Positions 1-9,417 are shown, numbered from the stretch's first letter. The stretch is DNA of 63,390 bases from Corynebacterium sp. p3-SID1241 (GCA_025144025.1 JALXWS010000015.1:1-63390), one strand, 5' to 3'. A program made the numbers and translations. Notes: generated from the sequence alone by a model not told the origin.

Positions 1-21
1 GCCCATTGGGGGCAAGAAAAA

Positions 22-56
22 TCCCTCGGCGCACTCCGTGAAATGCGACCGAGGGA
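22..56 (-). terminator. rpsT rho-independent terminator
   Basis: On the minus strand an 8-bp stem, TCCCTCGG with CCGAGGGA, is followed by a T-rich run (bases 21 down to about 13). It lies just after the rpsT stop, as expected for an intrinsic terminator. Confidence 0.85.
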
Positions 57-73
57 ATTTCCTGTACTGGCTC

Positions 74-337
74 TTAGTCCATCTTGTTGAAAGCGGAAGC
101 CATGCCGGACTTCTTGTTGGCAGCGGTGTTGCGGTGGAAGACGCCCTTGGATACGGACTTGTCCAGGGCGCGGGAAGCTACGCGCAGCTGCTTCTCGGCA
201 GCGGCCTTGTCGCCGGTAGCGACAGCCTCGCGAAACTTGCGGATTTCGGTACGCACTGCGGAGCGAATGCCCTTGTTGCGGCGGCGTGCCTTCTCGTTGG
301 TGATAACGCGCTTCTGCTTGGACTTGATATTTGCCAT
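74..337 (-). CDS. rpsT: 30S ribosomal protein S20
   Basis: S20 binds 16S rRNA in the body of the small ribosomal subunit and helps early assembly. The 87-residue product starts MANIKSQKR-like ([10 protein letters not shown]) and has the basic helical composition and length of bacterial S20, including [13 protein letters not shown] near residues 18-30 and a conserved lysine-rich end. An AAGAGG Shine-Dalgarno lies 8 bases before the ATG, and a hairpin terminator follows the stop. It is a single-gene unit, transcribed in the same direction as the MazF-fold gene but 220 bp beyond it. Identification is near certain. Confidence 0.97.
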   Translation of the reverse strand: MANIKSKQKRVITNEKARRRNKGIRSAVRTEIRKFREAVATGDKAAAEKQLRVASRALDKSVSKGVFHRNTAANKKSGMASAFNKMD

Positions 338-558
338 GAAAAATACCTCTTAGTAATCGAAAGTGATTGACGTAGAAACCAACCTGCTCGGACTGCTCCC
401 GCACCCCAGCGTTTGCTGGTGCGCTCGGCGCTAGTATTCGAAGGGCGAACCCAAGGTCCTGCCCGCCCCGACCAACGCGCCCGGCAAGTAAGTAACCAAC
501 TCACAATAGCAGTACGGCGTCCTTCCCACCAAAACCCTTTCCGTACGCTGCGCAGCCG
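338..558. other. Intergenic region upstream of rpsT
   Basis: This 221-bp gap separates the end of the MazF-fold gene from rpsT. Apart from the rpsT ribosome-binding site I see no convincing gene, tRNA or hairpin terminator. The rpsT promoter should lie here but I cannot place its boxes with confidence. Confidence 0.5.
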
Positions 559-1095
559 CTATGCCCAGTGATAGCGCGCCCGCAACCTATTTGCGATTCT
601 TTCGAATCTGCGTTCTGGGAAAAGCGTGCCCTGCCGGCGCACCTGTTCTTCGGAAACCTCGAGGAGGCGGTCGAGGCGCACCCAACAATCGCATCCGGAT
701 TCGTCCCACTCGCCGGAGCCGATTTCCAGCCAGGCGTCGTCAAGCGCGTGCTTAGGATTGGGGGAGATAAGCAGCCCCATCACCGTGGTGCGGGTGCGGC
801 CGACGACCAAAATGGCGCGCTCGCGCGGTGGCGCCTGCTTGCCTTCGGAGGGCACCCACACCCAGACCACCTCGCCAGAATCGGCCTGGCCGTCCATATC
901 GGGGGTAAAAAATATGGAGCGGGGGTGGGAAGCGGTGGCCTCAACCCGGATATTGGCGGCCTTGCGGGGCTCGTGGAATTCATCCGACCTATCTAGCCCC
1001 AGCCGGGAATTAATGCGGCTCAGGCCGGTGTCTATTGGCTCGCGCTCGCTGATTCCCAGCGCTTGGCGCAGACGGGTGAGCATGGCGCTTTTCAT
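559..1095 (-). CDS. MazF/PemK-fold protein beside lepA
   Basis: A 178-residue protein with a PemK/MazF-like beta-barrel core: the stretch around residues 67-100 has [13 protein letters not shown], then [10 protein letters not shown], matching the toxin family's GDIVWVD...RPALV pattern. MazF toxins are ribosome-independent mRNA endonucleases, but this protein carries about 55 extra N-terminal residues and has no antitoxin gene next to it. It may be a housekeeping or domesticated member. I chose the ATG at 1095 because a TACAAT -10 box (1103-1108) ends exactly 7 bases before it, predicting a leaderless mRNA. A longer ORF would run into lepA. The fold call is fairly good; toxin activity is not shown. 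Confidence 0.7.
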   Translation of the reverse strand: MKSAMLTRLRQALGISEREPIDTGLSRINSRLGLDRSDEFHEPRKAANIRVEATASHPRSIFFTPDMDGQADSGEVVWVWVPSEGKQAPPRERAILVVGRTRTTVMGLLISPNPKHALDDAWLEIGSGEWDESGCDCWVRLDRLLEVSEEQVRRQGTLFPERRFERIANRLRARYHWA

Positions 1096-1101
1096 GTCGA
1101 C

Positions 1102-1108
1102 TATTGTA
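1102..1108. promoter_or_regulatory. Shared divergent -10 element
   Basis: The seven bases TATTGTA read as TATTGT on plus (6 bases before the lepA ATG) and as TACAAT on minus (7 bases before the MazF-fold ATG). One short element can serve two divergent leaderless promoters. Confidence 0.6.
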
Positions 1109-1113
1109 GACGT

Positions 1114-2964
1114 ATGTCTGAAAACTTTGCGGCCACGACGTTTACGGATCCCGCCCGAATCCGAAACTTCTGCATTATTGCTCACATCGACCACGGCAAG
1201 TCGACGCTGGCGGACCGCATCCTGCAGCTATCCAAGGTGGTTGCGGAGCGCGATATGCGTGACCAGTTCCTCGATAATATGGACATCGAGCGCGAGCGCG
1301 GCATTACCATTAAGGCGCAGAACGTGCGCCTGCCGTGGGTGCCCCAGTCCGGCACCGCGCAGGGGGAGCAGATTGTCATGCAGATGATCGACACCCCCGG
1401 CCACGTGGACTTTACCTACGAGGTCTCCCGCGCGCTCGAGGCGTGTGAGGGCGCTATCCTGCTTGTCGACGCCGCCCAGGGCATCGAAGCCCAAACCCTC
1501 GCCAACCTCTACCTGGCGATGGAAAACGACCTGGAAATCATCCCGGTCCTCAATAAAATCGACCTGCCGGCCGCCGACCCGGAAAAATACGCGCTGGAAA
1601 TCGCCAATATCATCGGCTGCGAGCCGGAAGAGGTGCTGCGCGTGTCGGGCAAGACCGGCGAGGGCGTCGTCGAGCTGCTGGACAAGGTCTGCGAGCTAGT
1701 CCCGCCGCCATCTTCTGAATTCGACGCCGATGCGCCGGCCCGCGCCATGATTTTTGACTCCGTCTATGACATCTACCGCGGCGTGGTGACCTATATCCGC
1801 ATGGTGGACGGCAAGCTCACCCCGCGCCAGAAGGTCACCATGATGTCGACCAACGCCAACCATGAGCTGCTGGAAATCGGCATCGTTTCGCCCACGATGC
1901 AAAAGTGTGAGGGCTTGGGTCCTGGCGAGGTGGGCTACCTCATTACCGGCGTAAAGGACGTCCGCGAGACCAAGGTGGGCGATACCGTCACCTGGTCCAA
2001 CGGCGGCGCCGAAACCCCACTTAAGGGATACAAGGACCCGGACCCGATGGTCTACTCCGGCCTTTTCCCCATTTCCCAGGCCGACTTCCCGGACCTGCGC
2101 GATGCGTTGGAAAAGCTGCAGCTTAACGACGCCTCCTTAACCTTCGAGCCCGAAACCTCCGTCGCCCTCGGCTTTGGTTTCCGCTGCGGCTTCTTGGGTT
2201 TGTTGCATATGGAAATTACCCGCGACCGCTTGGAGCGCGAGTTCGGCCTCGACCTGATTTCCACCGCGCCATCGGTAACCTACCGCGTGGAGGCCGAAGA
2301 CGGCGAGGAAAAGTGGGTCCACAACCCGTCTGACTGGCCGGAAGGAAAGCTCAACGAGGTCTATGAGCCCGTGGTGAAGATGACCGTCATCGTGCCTGAG
2401 CAGTTCGTCGGCCCCACCATGGAACTCTGCCAGTCCAAGCGCGGCCAGATGGGCGGCATGGACTACCTTTCCGAGGACCGCGTGGAGCTGCGCTACACCA
2501 TGCCGCTCGGCGAAATCATCTTTGATTTCTTCGATATGCTCAAGTCTCGCACCAAGGGCTACGCTTCGCTGAACTATGAAGAGGCCGGCGAGCAACTCGC
2601 GGACTTGGTAAAGGTCGACATCTTGCTCAACGGCGACCCGGTCGATGCCTTCTCTGCCATCGTCCACCGCGATTCCGCCCAGTGGTACGGCAATAAGATG
2701 ACCAAAAAGCTCAAGGAACTCATCCCGCGCCAGCAGTTCGAGGTGCCCGTCCAGGCGGCCATCGGCTCGAAGATCATCGCCCGCGAAAACATCCGCGCTA
2801 TGCGCAAGGACGTGCTGGCCAAGTGCTACGGCGGCGATATCTCCCGTAAGCGCAAGCTGCTGGAAAAGCAGAAGGCCGGTAAGAAGCGCATGAAGACGCT
2901 GGGCTCCGTCTCGGTGCCGCAGGAAGCCTTCGTGGCCGCGCTGTCTACCGACGCCGACGATTAA
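1114..2964 (+). CDS. lepA: Elongation factor 4 (LepA)
   Basis: EF4/LepA is a translational GTPase that acts on the ribosome in back-translocation or subunit biogenesis. The 616-residue product has the G1 motif AHIDHGKST at residues 23-31, the G3 DTPGH, the G4 NKID, and the basic LepA-specific C-terminal end with [18 protein letters not shown]. Length is normal. A GTG-type longer ORF begins at 1063, but the ATG at 1114 is preferred: it gives the conserved N-terminus and is preceded 6 bases upstream by TATTGT, so the mRNA is probably leaderless. It is divergent from the MazF-fold gene and ends in a GC-rich hairpin facing the HNH gene. Confidence 0.97.
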   Translation: MSENFAATTFTDPARIRNFCIIAHIDHGKSTLADRILQLSKVVAERDMRDQFLDNMDIERERGITIKAQNVRLPWVPQSGTAQGEQIVMQMIDTPGHVDFTYEVSRALEACEGAILLVDAAQGIEAQTLANLYLAMENDLEIIPVLNKIDLPAADPEKYALEIANIIGCEPEEVLRVSGKTGEGVVELLDKVCELVPPPSSEFDADAPARAMIFDSVYDIYRGVVTYIRMVDGKLTPRQKVTMMSTNANHELLEIGIVSPTMQKCEGLGPGEVGYLITGVKDVRETKVGDTVTWSNGGAETPLKGYKDPDPMVYSGLFPISQADFPDLRDALEKLQLNDASLTFEPETSVALGFGFRCGFLGLLHMEITRDRLEREFGLDLISTAPSVTYRVEAEDGEEKWVHNPSDWPEGKLNEVYEPVVKMTVIVPEQFVGPTMELCQSKRGQMGGMDYLSEDRVELRYTMPLGEIIFDFFDMLKSRTKGYASLNYEEAGEQLADLVKVDILLNGDPVDAFSAIVHRDSAQWYGNKMTKKLKELIPRQQFEVPVQAAIGSKIIARENIRAMRKDVLAKCYGGDISRKRKLLEKQKAGKKRMKTLGSVSVPQEAFVAALSTDADD

Positions 2965-2971
2965 AACACCA

Positions 2972-3028
2972 CTTCACGCATGCCGCACCCGCCTCGCAGC
3001 CACGGCGTGGTTGCGAGGTCAGGTGAAG
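2972..3028. terminator. Nested GC-rich hairpin between convergent genes
   Basis: An inner stem pairs CCTCGCAGCCACG-type bases 2992-3004 with 3006-3018 (one G-T pair, tight loop), and an outer stem pairs CTTCAC (2972-2977) with GTGAAG (3023-3028). There is no T-run on either strand, so it is a bidirectional terminator candidate rather than a classical intrinsic terminator. Confidence 0.6.
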
Positions 3029-3056
3029 CGGCGGCCTGAGTGCCCAAAGCGTGTAA

Positions 3057-4046
3057 CTAGGTCGACCCGGCCCAGGGCGGGACCCAGACTATTCGGCCCT
3101 GCCGCCGCTCGAGGCGGCCGCGCACCGGCGGCGCGTGCGGATCGTCGTCGTTCACGCCGTTGTGATACGGACACGCCACGCTGAGGTTTGCCATATTGGT
3201 CTCGCCGCCGTGCTTCCACGCCTGCAGGTGATGAATCTGGCACTTATCCGCCGGATAATTGCACTCGGCCCACGGGCAGGTGGGGTTTTCCGCACTCGCC
3301 ATCAGCCGTTGCTTATCCGAGGCCTGCCGCGAGGTGCGATACAGGTTCACCGGCCCCTCATAAGGATGGACAAGCGTGACGATCCCGCTTTCGGCAAGGC
3401 GCTTTTCCACCAGCTTGGCGCCGCTGATTTCGGCACCATTGGTCAGACGCAGCGTGATCTCCTCGCCTCCACCACCTAAGATGTCATCCAACTCATCGAG
3501 TTGGATGATGATATTCGTCGTCGCGGCAGGCCGTGCCGTAGCTCCGCCGCGGAAGAAGATATTCTCCACGGAATCGAGAGGTTTCTCCTCATTGATGCTG
3601 GCGTGCAGGTCAGCAATGAAATCGGAATCACCGGTAATCGAAAGCGTCGACGGCCCTCCCTTGCGCCGCGTCATCCGCACGCCCTTTTCCGGTTGTCGCG
3701 GCGGATACATCTCTTTCAACCGTGTGCGCGCGAGCCGCTCCACGTCTTGGTCCGTAGCGCATAATTCTGACCGCAGTGCCCACGCATCCCGCTTGGATTT
3801 CGTGCGCGAGACGTACTTTTCGATGATCTTCAACGTCGCCAAGCAATGCGTGGTTGCCCGGCACGAGCGCTGTCGGCGGGTGAAGGGGGTGGGGCCAAAG
3901 TAGACGTCGGCAAGCGCAAGCAGGCTCCGGGCCTCCTGCCGGGGCAGGCCCAGGCGGCGCAGATCTGCCTCGGGTACGCCTGAGACCTCGCCGAGAAGTT
4001 CCATCGGCGAGGCGAGTTGGCGGGCGTAGTCCTGCAAGCGGGTCAT
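3057..4046 (-). CDS. HNH endonuclease domain protein (DUF222-like)
   Basis: A 329-residue protein whose last 60 residues hold a CxxxxC-containing HNH motif: CPWAECNYPADKCQIHHLQ, then a glycine-rich turn, NLSVACPYHNGVND. This matches the actinobacterial HNH proteins that often carry DUF222; such proteins are presumed DNA endonucleases but most are uncharacterised. The long N-terminal part is helical and basic. The ATG at 4046 was chosen because TAGGCT (minus, 4059-4054) lies exactly 7 bases upstream, predicting a leaderless start; an upstream alternative would add 24 residues. It is convergent with lepA. No phage or restriction genes are nearby, so its job is unknown. Confidence 0.75.
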   Translation of the reverse strand: MTRLQDYARQLASPMELLGEVSGVPEADLRRLGLPRQEARSLLALADVYFGPTPFTRRQRSCRATTHCLATLKIIEKYVSRTKSKRDAWALRSELCATDQDVERLARTRLKEMYPPRQPEKGVRMTRRKGGPSTLSITGDSDFIADLHASINEEKPLDSVENIFFRGGATARPAATTNIIIQLDELDDILGGGGEEITLRLTNGAEISGAKLVEKRLAESGIVTLVHPYEGPVNLYRTSRQASDKQRLMASAENPTCPWAECNYPADKCQIHHLQAWKHGGETNMANLSVACPYHNGVNDDDPHAPPVRGRLERRQGRIVWVPPWAGST

Positions 4047-4053
4047 GCCGGCG

Positions 4054-4059
4054 AGCCTA
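4054..4059 (-). promoter_or_regulatory. -10 box, leaderless HNH gene
   Basis: TAGGCT on the minus strand, 7 bases before the ATG at 4046. Confidence 0.6.
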
Positions 4060-4202
4060 AAACACCTCGCCAGGCCGCGGTAGCGCACCCGCGTCGGCCT
4101 GTGGATAACTCGCCCCACGCATCACATCAGCCCCGAGCCCAGCCGGCGGCCTGTGGATAACCTGCTGTACCCTCGAATGCGAAAGCGAGAAAAGGAGCCC
4201 TC

Positions 4203-5579
4203 ATGACTGACCCGACCAAGCGGATTCGCCCCACCACCCCCGGACGTCTGGCCGCGCCGCGCCAGGCTCAGCAGCTGCCGCCCCTGCCGGTGACTCGGGC
4301 GCGCATTGGCGAGCGGATGGCCACCGAGGTCTTCCAGGAAATGGGCGAGGAGATGCTCGAGGAGCTGCAGAACTTCCGCCGCGACCTGCACCGCAACCCG
4401 GAAATCGGCCTCGACCTGCCGCGCACGCAGAAGAAGGTCCTAGAAGCGCTGGAGGGCCTGCCGCTGGAAATCCACGTGGGCCAGGACTTGAGCTCGGTGG
4501 TGGCCGTGCTGCGCGGCGGTCAGCGCGGCGAGCGGCCGGTGTCGGTGCTTTTGCGCGCGGACATGGATGCCCTCGAGGTACGCGAGCAGACCGGCAGCCC
4601 GTTTGCGTCGACGAATGGCTACATGCACGCCTGCGGCCATGACCTGCATACCGCCGGACTGGTGGGCGCAGCGCGGATTCTGTGCGAGCACCGCGAGGAG
4701 CTGCACGGCGATGTCACCTTTATGTTCCAGCCCGGCGAGGAAGGGCCGGGCGGCGCGTTGCCGATGATTGAGGAAGGTGTGCTCGACGCTGCTGGCCGAC
4801 GCCCCATTGCTGCCTACGGCCTCCACGTCGGCCCGCAGGACCGGGGCACCTTCCACTACGTGCCAGGCCCGATGATGGCTAGCTCGTCCAACCTGACCAT
4901 TACTGTGCTGGGCAAGGGCGGGCATGGCTCCCGCCCGCACGATGCCATCGACCCAGTGGCGGCGCTGGCGGAGATTCAGATGTCTCTGCAGACCGCGCTG
5001 ACTCGCCGCTTCGATGCGCTCGAGCCCATCGTTATTACCGTGACCAACCTGTGGGCGGGCGACGGCGCGTATAACGCCATCCCGGAGCGCGCGGCCTTGG
5101 GCGCGACGGTGCGCGTGCTGCGCGATGAGAAGATCGACGCCGTGCGGCAGATGATTACGGAGGTCTCCAGTTCCGTCGCTGCTTCGCACCGGTGCACCGT
5201 ACAGGTGGATTTCGAGGTTTTGTACCCGACCACCAAGACGAATCCGCGAGAAAATCAGTTCGCTGCCACCTTGTGGAGCCAGATGTTTGGCACCGAAAAC
5301 GTCCAGCCTTTTGATGCCCCAATGATGGCTTCTGAAGACTTCGGTTACGTCCTCGCGCAGGTGCCGGGCACGTTTATGTGGATGGGCACGGCCAATCCGG
5401 AAAAGCCCGAAAATCAGCGCGAGTGGAATCATTCGCCGATGATGCGTTTCGATGACTCGGTGCTGGGCATGCAGGCCGCAGCGCTGGCGGCCGTGGCCTT
5501 TGAGCGCCTGGCTACCGAGAACGAGTATCCGTCCGCGCAGACGAAGGCCATGCGCGATGCGGCCGGGGTGCAAAAATAA
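4203..5579 (+). CDS. M20-family amidohydrolase/peptidase
   Basis: A zinc-dependent amidohydrolase of the M20D type (hippurate hydrolase, N-acyl amino acid or IAA-conjugate hydrolase relatives). Visible metal and catalytic motifs in order are ADMDAL, MHACGHDLHTA, QPGEEGPGG, MMASEDFGYVL and a final WNHSPMM. The protein is 458 residues, about 50 longer at the N-terminus than usual family members; this extension is proline- and arginine-rich. An AAAGGAG Shine-Dalgarno sits 5 bases before the ATG, supporting this start. It stands alone between the HNH gene and the two-component cluster. Substrate cannot be read from sequence. Confidence 0.88.
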   Translation: MTDPTKRIRPTTPGRLAAPRQAQQLPPLPVTRARIGERMATEVFQEMGEEMLEELQNFRRDLHRNPEIGLDLPRTQKKVLEALEGLPLEIHVGQDLSSVVAVLRGGQRGERPVSVLLRADMDALEVREQTGSPFASTNGYMHACGHDLHTAGLVGAARILCEHREELHGDVTFMFQPGEEGPGGALPMIEEGVLDAAGRRPIAAYGLHVGPQDRGTFHYVPGPMMASSSNLTITVLGKGGHGSRPHDAIDPVAALAEIQMSLQTALTRRFDALEPIVITVTNLWAGDGAYNAIPERAALGATVRVLRDEKIDAVRQMITEVSSSVAASHRCTVQVDFEVLYPTTKTNPRENQFAATLWSQMFGTENVQPFDAPMMASEDFGYVLAQVPGTFMWMGTANPEKPENQREWNHSPMMRFDDSVLGMQAAALAAVAFERLATENEYPSAQTKAMRDAAGVQK

Positions 5580-5608
5580 TTCATCCCTAGGGATTATGGC
5601 CGCCGGTT

Positions 5609-5614
5609 TAGGCT
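5609..5614 (+). promoter_or_regulatory. -10 box, leaderless kinase gene
   Basis: TAGGCT with 7 bases to the ATG at 5622; no Shine-Dalgarno is present. Confidence 0.65.
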
Positions 5615-5621
5615 TTAGGCC

Positions 5622-6869
5622 ATGATCAGAACGAAGTGGAGCACGGCGGGAATTGTTGCCGCTTGTGCAGTGGCGAATTGGCTCATCGGCGTGGCGTTGA
5701 TGAGCTTCGATATTGAGGAATACTCGCCGTCGTTTGAGGAGTACGGGCCCTATATCTGCACCGGCTTTGCGGTGGGCGTGGTGACTATTATTGCCCTGCC
5801 CTTTGCCTTAGAGCACCAGCCGCGCGAGCTTTCCGACGTCGACTATGCCGGCTCCACCCGTAGCTTCATCGCCGGTTGCATCGTGCTCCTGGGGTCGAGC
5901 TCCTATTTTGGTGCGGCTAGTGGAGTTGTGGCTTTTATTTCCATGGTCTCGCGCCGATCGACCTTGCGTTCGGTGGCCGCAGTGGCGTGCTTCGTGGTGG
6001 CGTTTGCGGTTGAAACTAGCTTTAACCCCTATATGGCCTGGGACGATATCGGATGGGTTGGTGCCATCTTCGTTGTTGTTGTGATGGTCGCGGGGTTATT
6101 GGTAGGCCAAAAGCGCGGCAATCAGCGCGAAAAGCGGTGGCGCGTGGAGCAGCAAGCCCGGATGAACCGGGAAGAGATGCGCGCCAAGGTGGAGCATGCG
6201 CGGCGAGAGGAGCGCGAGAGCATCGCGCGGGATATGCACGATTCGCTCTCGCACCGCTTGAGCCTGGTGGCCATCCATGCGGGTGCGCTGAGCTATCCGC
6301 GCGAGGGCGTGCCCGACGAGTTCACAGACGCAGCGCGCACCATCCGCGCGGAGGCCCAGAACGCGGTAGAAGATTTGCGCACCGTCTTAAGCGCCTTGCG
6401 CGAAGACCTTTCTCAGGACCCGCGCACCGGTGTAGAGGAGCTGGTCGCGAGCGCGCGGGAGGCCGGCGCAGAGGTAACGGTGGCCTACGCGGACGGTACC
6501 GACCCGGACGTTTTTGACGGACTGTCCACGATGGCGCAGCATGCCGTGCATCGTGCTGTACAAGAGGGCTTGACGAACGCCCGCAAGCACGCGCCCGGTC
6601 AGCCGGTAAGTATCACGGTGCGCGAGGCGGCCGGCGCGGTAGACATCGAGATGCGAAACCCAGTCCCGCGCGAGAAGGCAGGATCCGAAACGGGCGATGG
6701 CGCGGACACCACAGGTGGTTACGGACTGGTAGGCCTGCGCGAGCGCGTGGAGCTTTCCGGCGGGCGTATGAGCATCGCGGCTGACCAGGGAAGTCCGGAA
6801 GGAAACGAAGGCGAGGAATTCAGATGGAGGATCCAGCTACCGCTAGCGCACAAGGAGGCCACACGATGA
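5622..6869 (+). CDS. Sensor histidine kinase (NarL/LuxR-type system), copy 1
   Basis: A 415-residue membrane sensor kinase of the HisKA_3 class. The N-terminal ~165 residues hold about five hydrophobic segments, followed by a short coiled region. The dimerisation/phosphorylation helix is RDMHDSLSHRLS with phosphoacceptor His206. The ATPase domain shows the N-box EGLTNARKHAPG and the G-box GGYGLVGLRERV. It probably phosphorylates the regulator at 7474. It begins an operon whose genes overlap by 4 bases (ATGA), and it starts leaderless behind TAGGCT. It is clearly paralogous to the kinase at 8206. The signal is unknown. Confidence 0.9.
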   Translation: MIRTKWSTAGIVAACAVANWLIGVALMSFDIEEYSPSFEEYGPYICTGFAVGVVTIIALPFALEHQPRELSDVDYAGSTRSFIAGCIVLLGSSSYFGAASGVVAFISMVSRRSTLRSVAAVACFVVAFAVETSFNPYMAWDDIGWVGAIFVVVVMVAGLLVGQKRGNQREKRWRVEQQARMNREEMRAKVEHARREERESIARDMHDSLSHRLSLVAIHAGALSYPREGVPDEFTDAARTIRAEAQNAVEDLRTVLSALREDLSQDPRTGVEELVASAREAGAEVTVAYADGTDPDVFDGLSTMAQHAVHRAVQEGLTNARKHAPGQPVSITVREAAGAVDIEMRNPVPREKAGSETGDGADTTGGYGLVGLRERVELSGGRMSIAADQGSPEGNEGEEFRWRIQLPLAHKEATR

Positions 6870-7477
6870 GCGAGATGAGTTGGCAACTGCGCCATCCCGA
6901 TTATGGGCTCATGCGCATCGACTTAGAAGAGACCAAGGCCCGCGAGGGATGGACGGGAAAGTACTTAGATTCCACGCGCAGCCTTTTTACTTCCACGGTC
7001 GACGGCACCACCCGCAAGCTCAGCTACACCGATACTGATGACTCGGCCTATAGCGTGGAATTCCTGCGCGGAAATAGCGACGATAATGCGCCCGAAGACG
7101 CAGACCGCATCGAGCTGGTGGAGCGCAGTGGCTTCGTCGTGCCACAGTTTCGCGGGCAAGGGGCGAGGGTGATGTTTGCGGCGGTGGGGGAACCGGGCGT
7201 CGATAAGCGGCTGCATCGGGTGAACTTATGGACGTTGCTCTTGCAGACGGCGCTGACATTCATTGCGGCCACGCTAGTCATAGAATGTTTCCCCAAATTC
7301 TTCGAAAAGATAAACGAGATTCTCGTGCCCTCGTTCCTCAACGCCGTAGTGGTGGGCCACGCCAAGATAGTGCCGGTAGTACTGGCAATTTTTATGGCAT
7401 TTACAGTGGCGTATACGCCCGTTGCGTCGAAGTTTTGGCGGGCGCGGTGGAATCAACCAGTAGGAAAGGGAGCATGA
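6866..7477 (+). CDS. Membrane protein between kinase and regulator
   Basis: I do not recognise this 203-residue protein. It overlaps the kinase stop by ATGA and is preceded by AAGGAGG; it also overlaps the response regulator start, so the three genes are translationally coupled. The first ~115 residues are polar and predicted soluble (MSEMSWQLRHPDYG..., beta-rich), followed by two hydrophobic segments near residues 122-142 and 165-190. The second two-component pair downstream lacks such a gene. Its position suggests a role in signal input or in the output of system 1, but that is inference from context only. Confidence 0.75.
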   Translation: MSEMSWQLRHPDYGLMRIDLEETKAREGWTGKYLDSTRSLFTSTVDGTTRKLSYTDTDDSAYSVEFLRGNSDDNAPEDADRIELVERSGFVVPQFRGQGARVMFAAVGEPGVDKRLHRVNLWTLLLQTALTFIAATLVIECFPKFFEKINEILVPSFLNAVVVGHAKIVPVVLAIFMAFTVAYTPVASKFWRARWNQPVGKGA

Positions 7478-8139
7478 TGGCCGTTGCCCTGCGCGTAGTG
7501 CTCGTTGATGACGAGGCTCTAGTCCGCAGCGGCCTGCGCCTGCTGCTATCCAACGGGCCCGATATCGAGGTCGTGGCCGAGGCGAGCAATGGCCGGGACG
7601 CGATGGCTACCGTGCTCGACGCGCAGCCCGACGTGGTGCTGATGGATATTCGCATGCCGGTCATGGATGGCATCGCGGCCGTGGAGAAGATTCTGTCCGT
7701 CCACGCAGTGCCGATCATCATGCTCACGGCCTTCGATACCGATTCCTTCATCCTGCGGGCCCTGCGCGCCGGGGCGGCCGGGTTCTTGCTCAAGTCGACG
7801 CCGCCGGAATCGCTCATGGCGGCCGTTCGTGCGGCCGCGGCGGGGCAGCCGTTGTTGAGCCCGCAGGTCGTCGACAAGCTGGTAGGCATGCAAAGCCCCG
7901 CGCTTTCCGACGCCCATTCGCACCACACCCGCACCGCCCGCAACCACCTAGGTAGGCTTAGCTCCCGCGAGCGGGAAATCGCCGAGCTGGTGGCCCAGGG
8001 CTTGAATAATCAGGAGATTGCCGACCGGCTGGTGGTGTCCATGGCGACGGTGAAATCGCATATGCAGCATATTTTGAAAAAGATCGGCGGCACGAGCCGC
8101 GTGCACATCGCCATTATGGTCTTAGAGGCGCGTGGCTGA
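7474..8139 (+). CDS. Response regulator, LuxR/NarL family, copy 1
   Basis: A 221-residue regulator with an N-terminal receiver domain (VVLVDDEALVRSGL acidic pocket, phosphoacceptor Asp58 in LMDIRMPVMDG, conserved Thr in MLTAFDT and Lys in GFLLKST) and a C-terminal LuxR helix-turn-helix (LSSREREIAELVAQGLNNQ, then ATVKSHMQHI). The ATG at 7474 overlaps the preceding stop and follows GGAAAGGG. A longer ORF upstream would read through the membrane gene and is rejected. It is highly similar to the regulator at 9414, pointing to tandem duplication of the pair. Confidence 0.93.
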   Translation: MMAVALRVVLVDDEALVRSGLRLLLSNGPDIEVVAEASNGRDAMATVLDAQPDVVLMDIRMPVMDGIAAVEKILSVHAVPIIMLTAFDTDSFILRALRAGAAGFLLKSTPPESLMAAVRAAAAGQPLLSPQVVDKLVGMQSPALSDAHSHHTRTARNHLGRLSSREREIAELVAQGLNNQEIADRLVVSMATVKSHMQHILKKIGGTSRVHIAIMVLEARG

Positions 8140-8189
8140 GGCCGGAGAATCCTCCCTGCGGGGGATACCGCGCCGGCGGCGTGTCGGCT

Positions 8190-8195
8190 TAGACT
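8190..8195 (+). promoter_or_regulatory. -10 box upstream of kinase copy 2
   Basis: TAGACT ends 10 bases before the ATG at 8206, so the mRNA would have a leader of only about 3-4 bases. Confidence 0.45.
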
Positions 8196-8205
8196 GGTGC
8201 GCGTT

Positions 8206-9417
8206 ATGAAGTTGTTCCGAAAATCCGACGCGATGCTTAAGCGCCCGCTGTGGCAGAAAATTCTCATCGCAGTAATTGTTGTCGTCGGCGACACGCTGGT
8301 CACGTTGATGCGACTAGCGGATACTGATGCCTCAGTAAATCGCATGCTTGTTACAGCCGCGGTGATGGTCGGCACCTGGATGCTTCTGCCTTTCGCCTTG
8401 CGCCATGCCGCCCGGGAGCGTGACCCGCGCAGCACGCAGCCCGGCCCGCGCAGTGCGTTGGTAGCCGCAACCATTATTTCGGCGACGGTGTCGATTGCTA
8501 GGTTCCGGCCTTCGGTATTTATAGCGGCGTTTTCTGCGGCCTCGCGCCGCAGCCGGTTGTGGATGGCGCTGGTATGCACGGCCATGGTGGCCTCGGAGTT
8601 GGGCGACTTTGATCTATCGCGAAGCGAGGGGCTCGACGTTCCCGGAAAGCTGGGGTTTTTCTTGGCCTATGTCCTCCCAGCAATCGTGGTTTTAGTCGTC
8701 GGGCTGGTTCGCTCGAACCAGAAGGAGCGCATGATTGCGCTGCAGGCGCAGGCGGAGCTCACGCATGAGGAAATGGCCACGCGGGAGAACTTTGCGCGGC
8801 AGGAAGAACGCGACCGGATTGCGCGGGATATGCACGATACGCTCTCGCATCGGCTGAGCATGATTGCGGTCTATGCCGGCGGGCTGGCCTACCGTAAGGA
8901 CCTAGATCCGGAAGAGACGCGGAAATCCGCGCGCACGATTCGCGATGAAGCCGAGGCCGCCGTGGGGGATCTGCGCGAGGCGCTGCACTCGCTGCGCAGC
9001 GAGGGGCGCATCGATCCGCGCGAGGGCGTGGAATCGCTGGTGGAGCGTTCCCGCCAGGCGGGCATGGAGGTGGAAGTGCGCTACCAGGCGGGCGCGGGGC
9101 CGCAATCGCTGGAGGAGCTGAGCACCATGGCCGGCCACGCGCTCAACCGCGCGGTCCAGGAGGGCCTGACCAACGCCCGCAAGCATGCACCGGGGCAGCC
9201 GGTCACCATCACCATTGCCACGCTTGCCGACGCCCTGTCTATCACCATGTCTAATCCCACCGCCCAGACTGGGGAAAAGACAGGCGTGCACAGTGGTGGG
9301 TACGGGATCGTCGGCATGCGCGAGCGCGCTAGTGTTGTGGGCGGATCGCTGCAGGTACAGGACGAGGAAGGACGCTTCTCGTGGACGCTGCGCCTGCCAA
9401 GGAAGGAAGAAAAGTGA
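8206..9417 (+). CDS. Sensor histidine kinase (NarL/LuxR-type system), copy 2
   Basis: A 403-residue sensor kinase with about five N-terminal hydrophobic segments, a short coiled region, the HisKA_3 motif RDMHDTLSHRLS with His210, and an ATPase domain with EGLTNARKHAPG and GGYGIVGMRERA. These motifs are almost identical to those of the kinase at 5622, while the membrane sensor parts differ more. I chose ATG 8206 over an in-frame GTG at 8197 because the latter would start within 2 bases of the -10 box. It overlaps the next regulator gene by 4 bases and should form a cognate pair with it. Confidence 0.9.
   Translation: MKLFRKSDAMLKRPLWQKILIAVIVVVGDTLVTLMRLADTDASVNRMLVTAAVMVGTWMLLPFALRHAARERDPRSTQPGPRSALVAATIISATVSIARFRPSVFIAAFSAASRRSRLWMALVCTAMVASELGDFDLSRSEGLDVPGKLGFFLAYVLPAIVVLVVGLVRSNQKERMIALQAQAELTHEEMATRENFARQEERDRIARDMHDTLSHRLSMIAVYAGGLAYRKDLDPEETRKSARTIRDEAEAAVGDLREALHSLRSEGRIDPREGVESLVERSRQAGMEVEVRYQAGAGPQSLEELSTMAGHALNRAVQEGLTNARKHAPGQPVTITIATLADALSITMSNPTAQTGEKTGVHSGGYGIVGMRERASVVGGSLQVQDEEGRFSWTLRLPRKEEK

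Noticed and set aside
4440..5573. 377-residue ORF antisense to the M20 gene
   Set aside because: Composition is rich in His and Arg with no motif; it mirrors the M20 coding strand.
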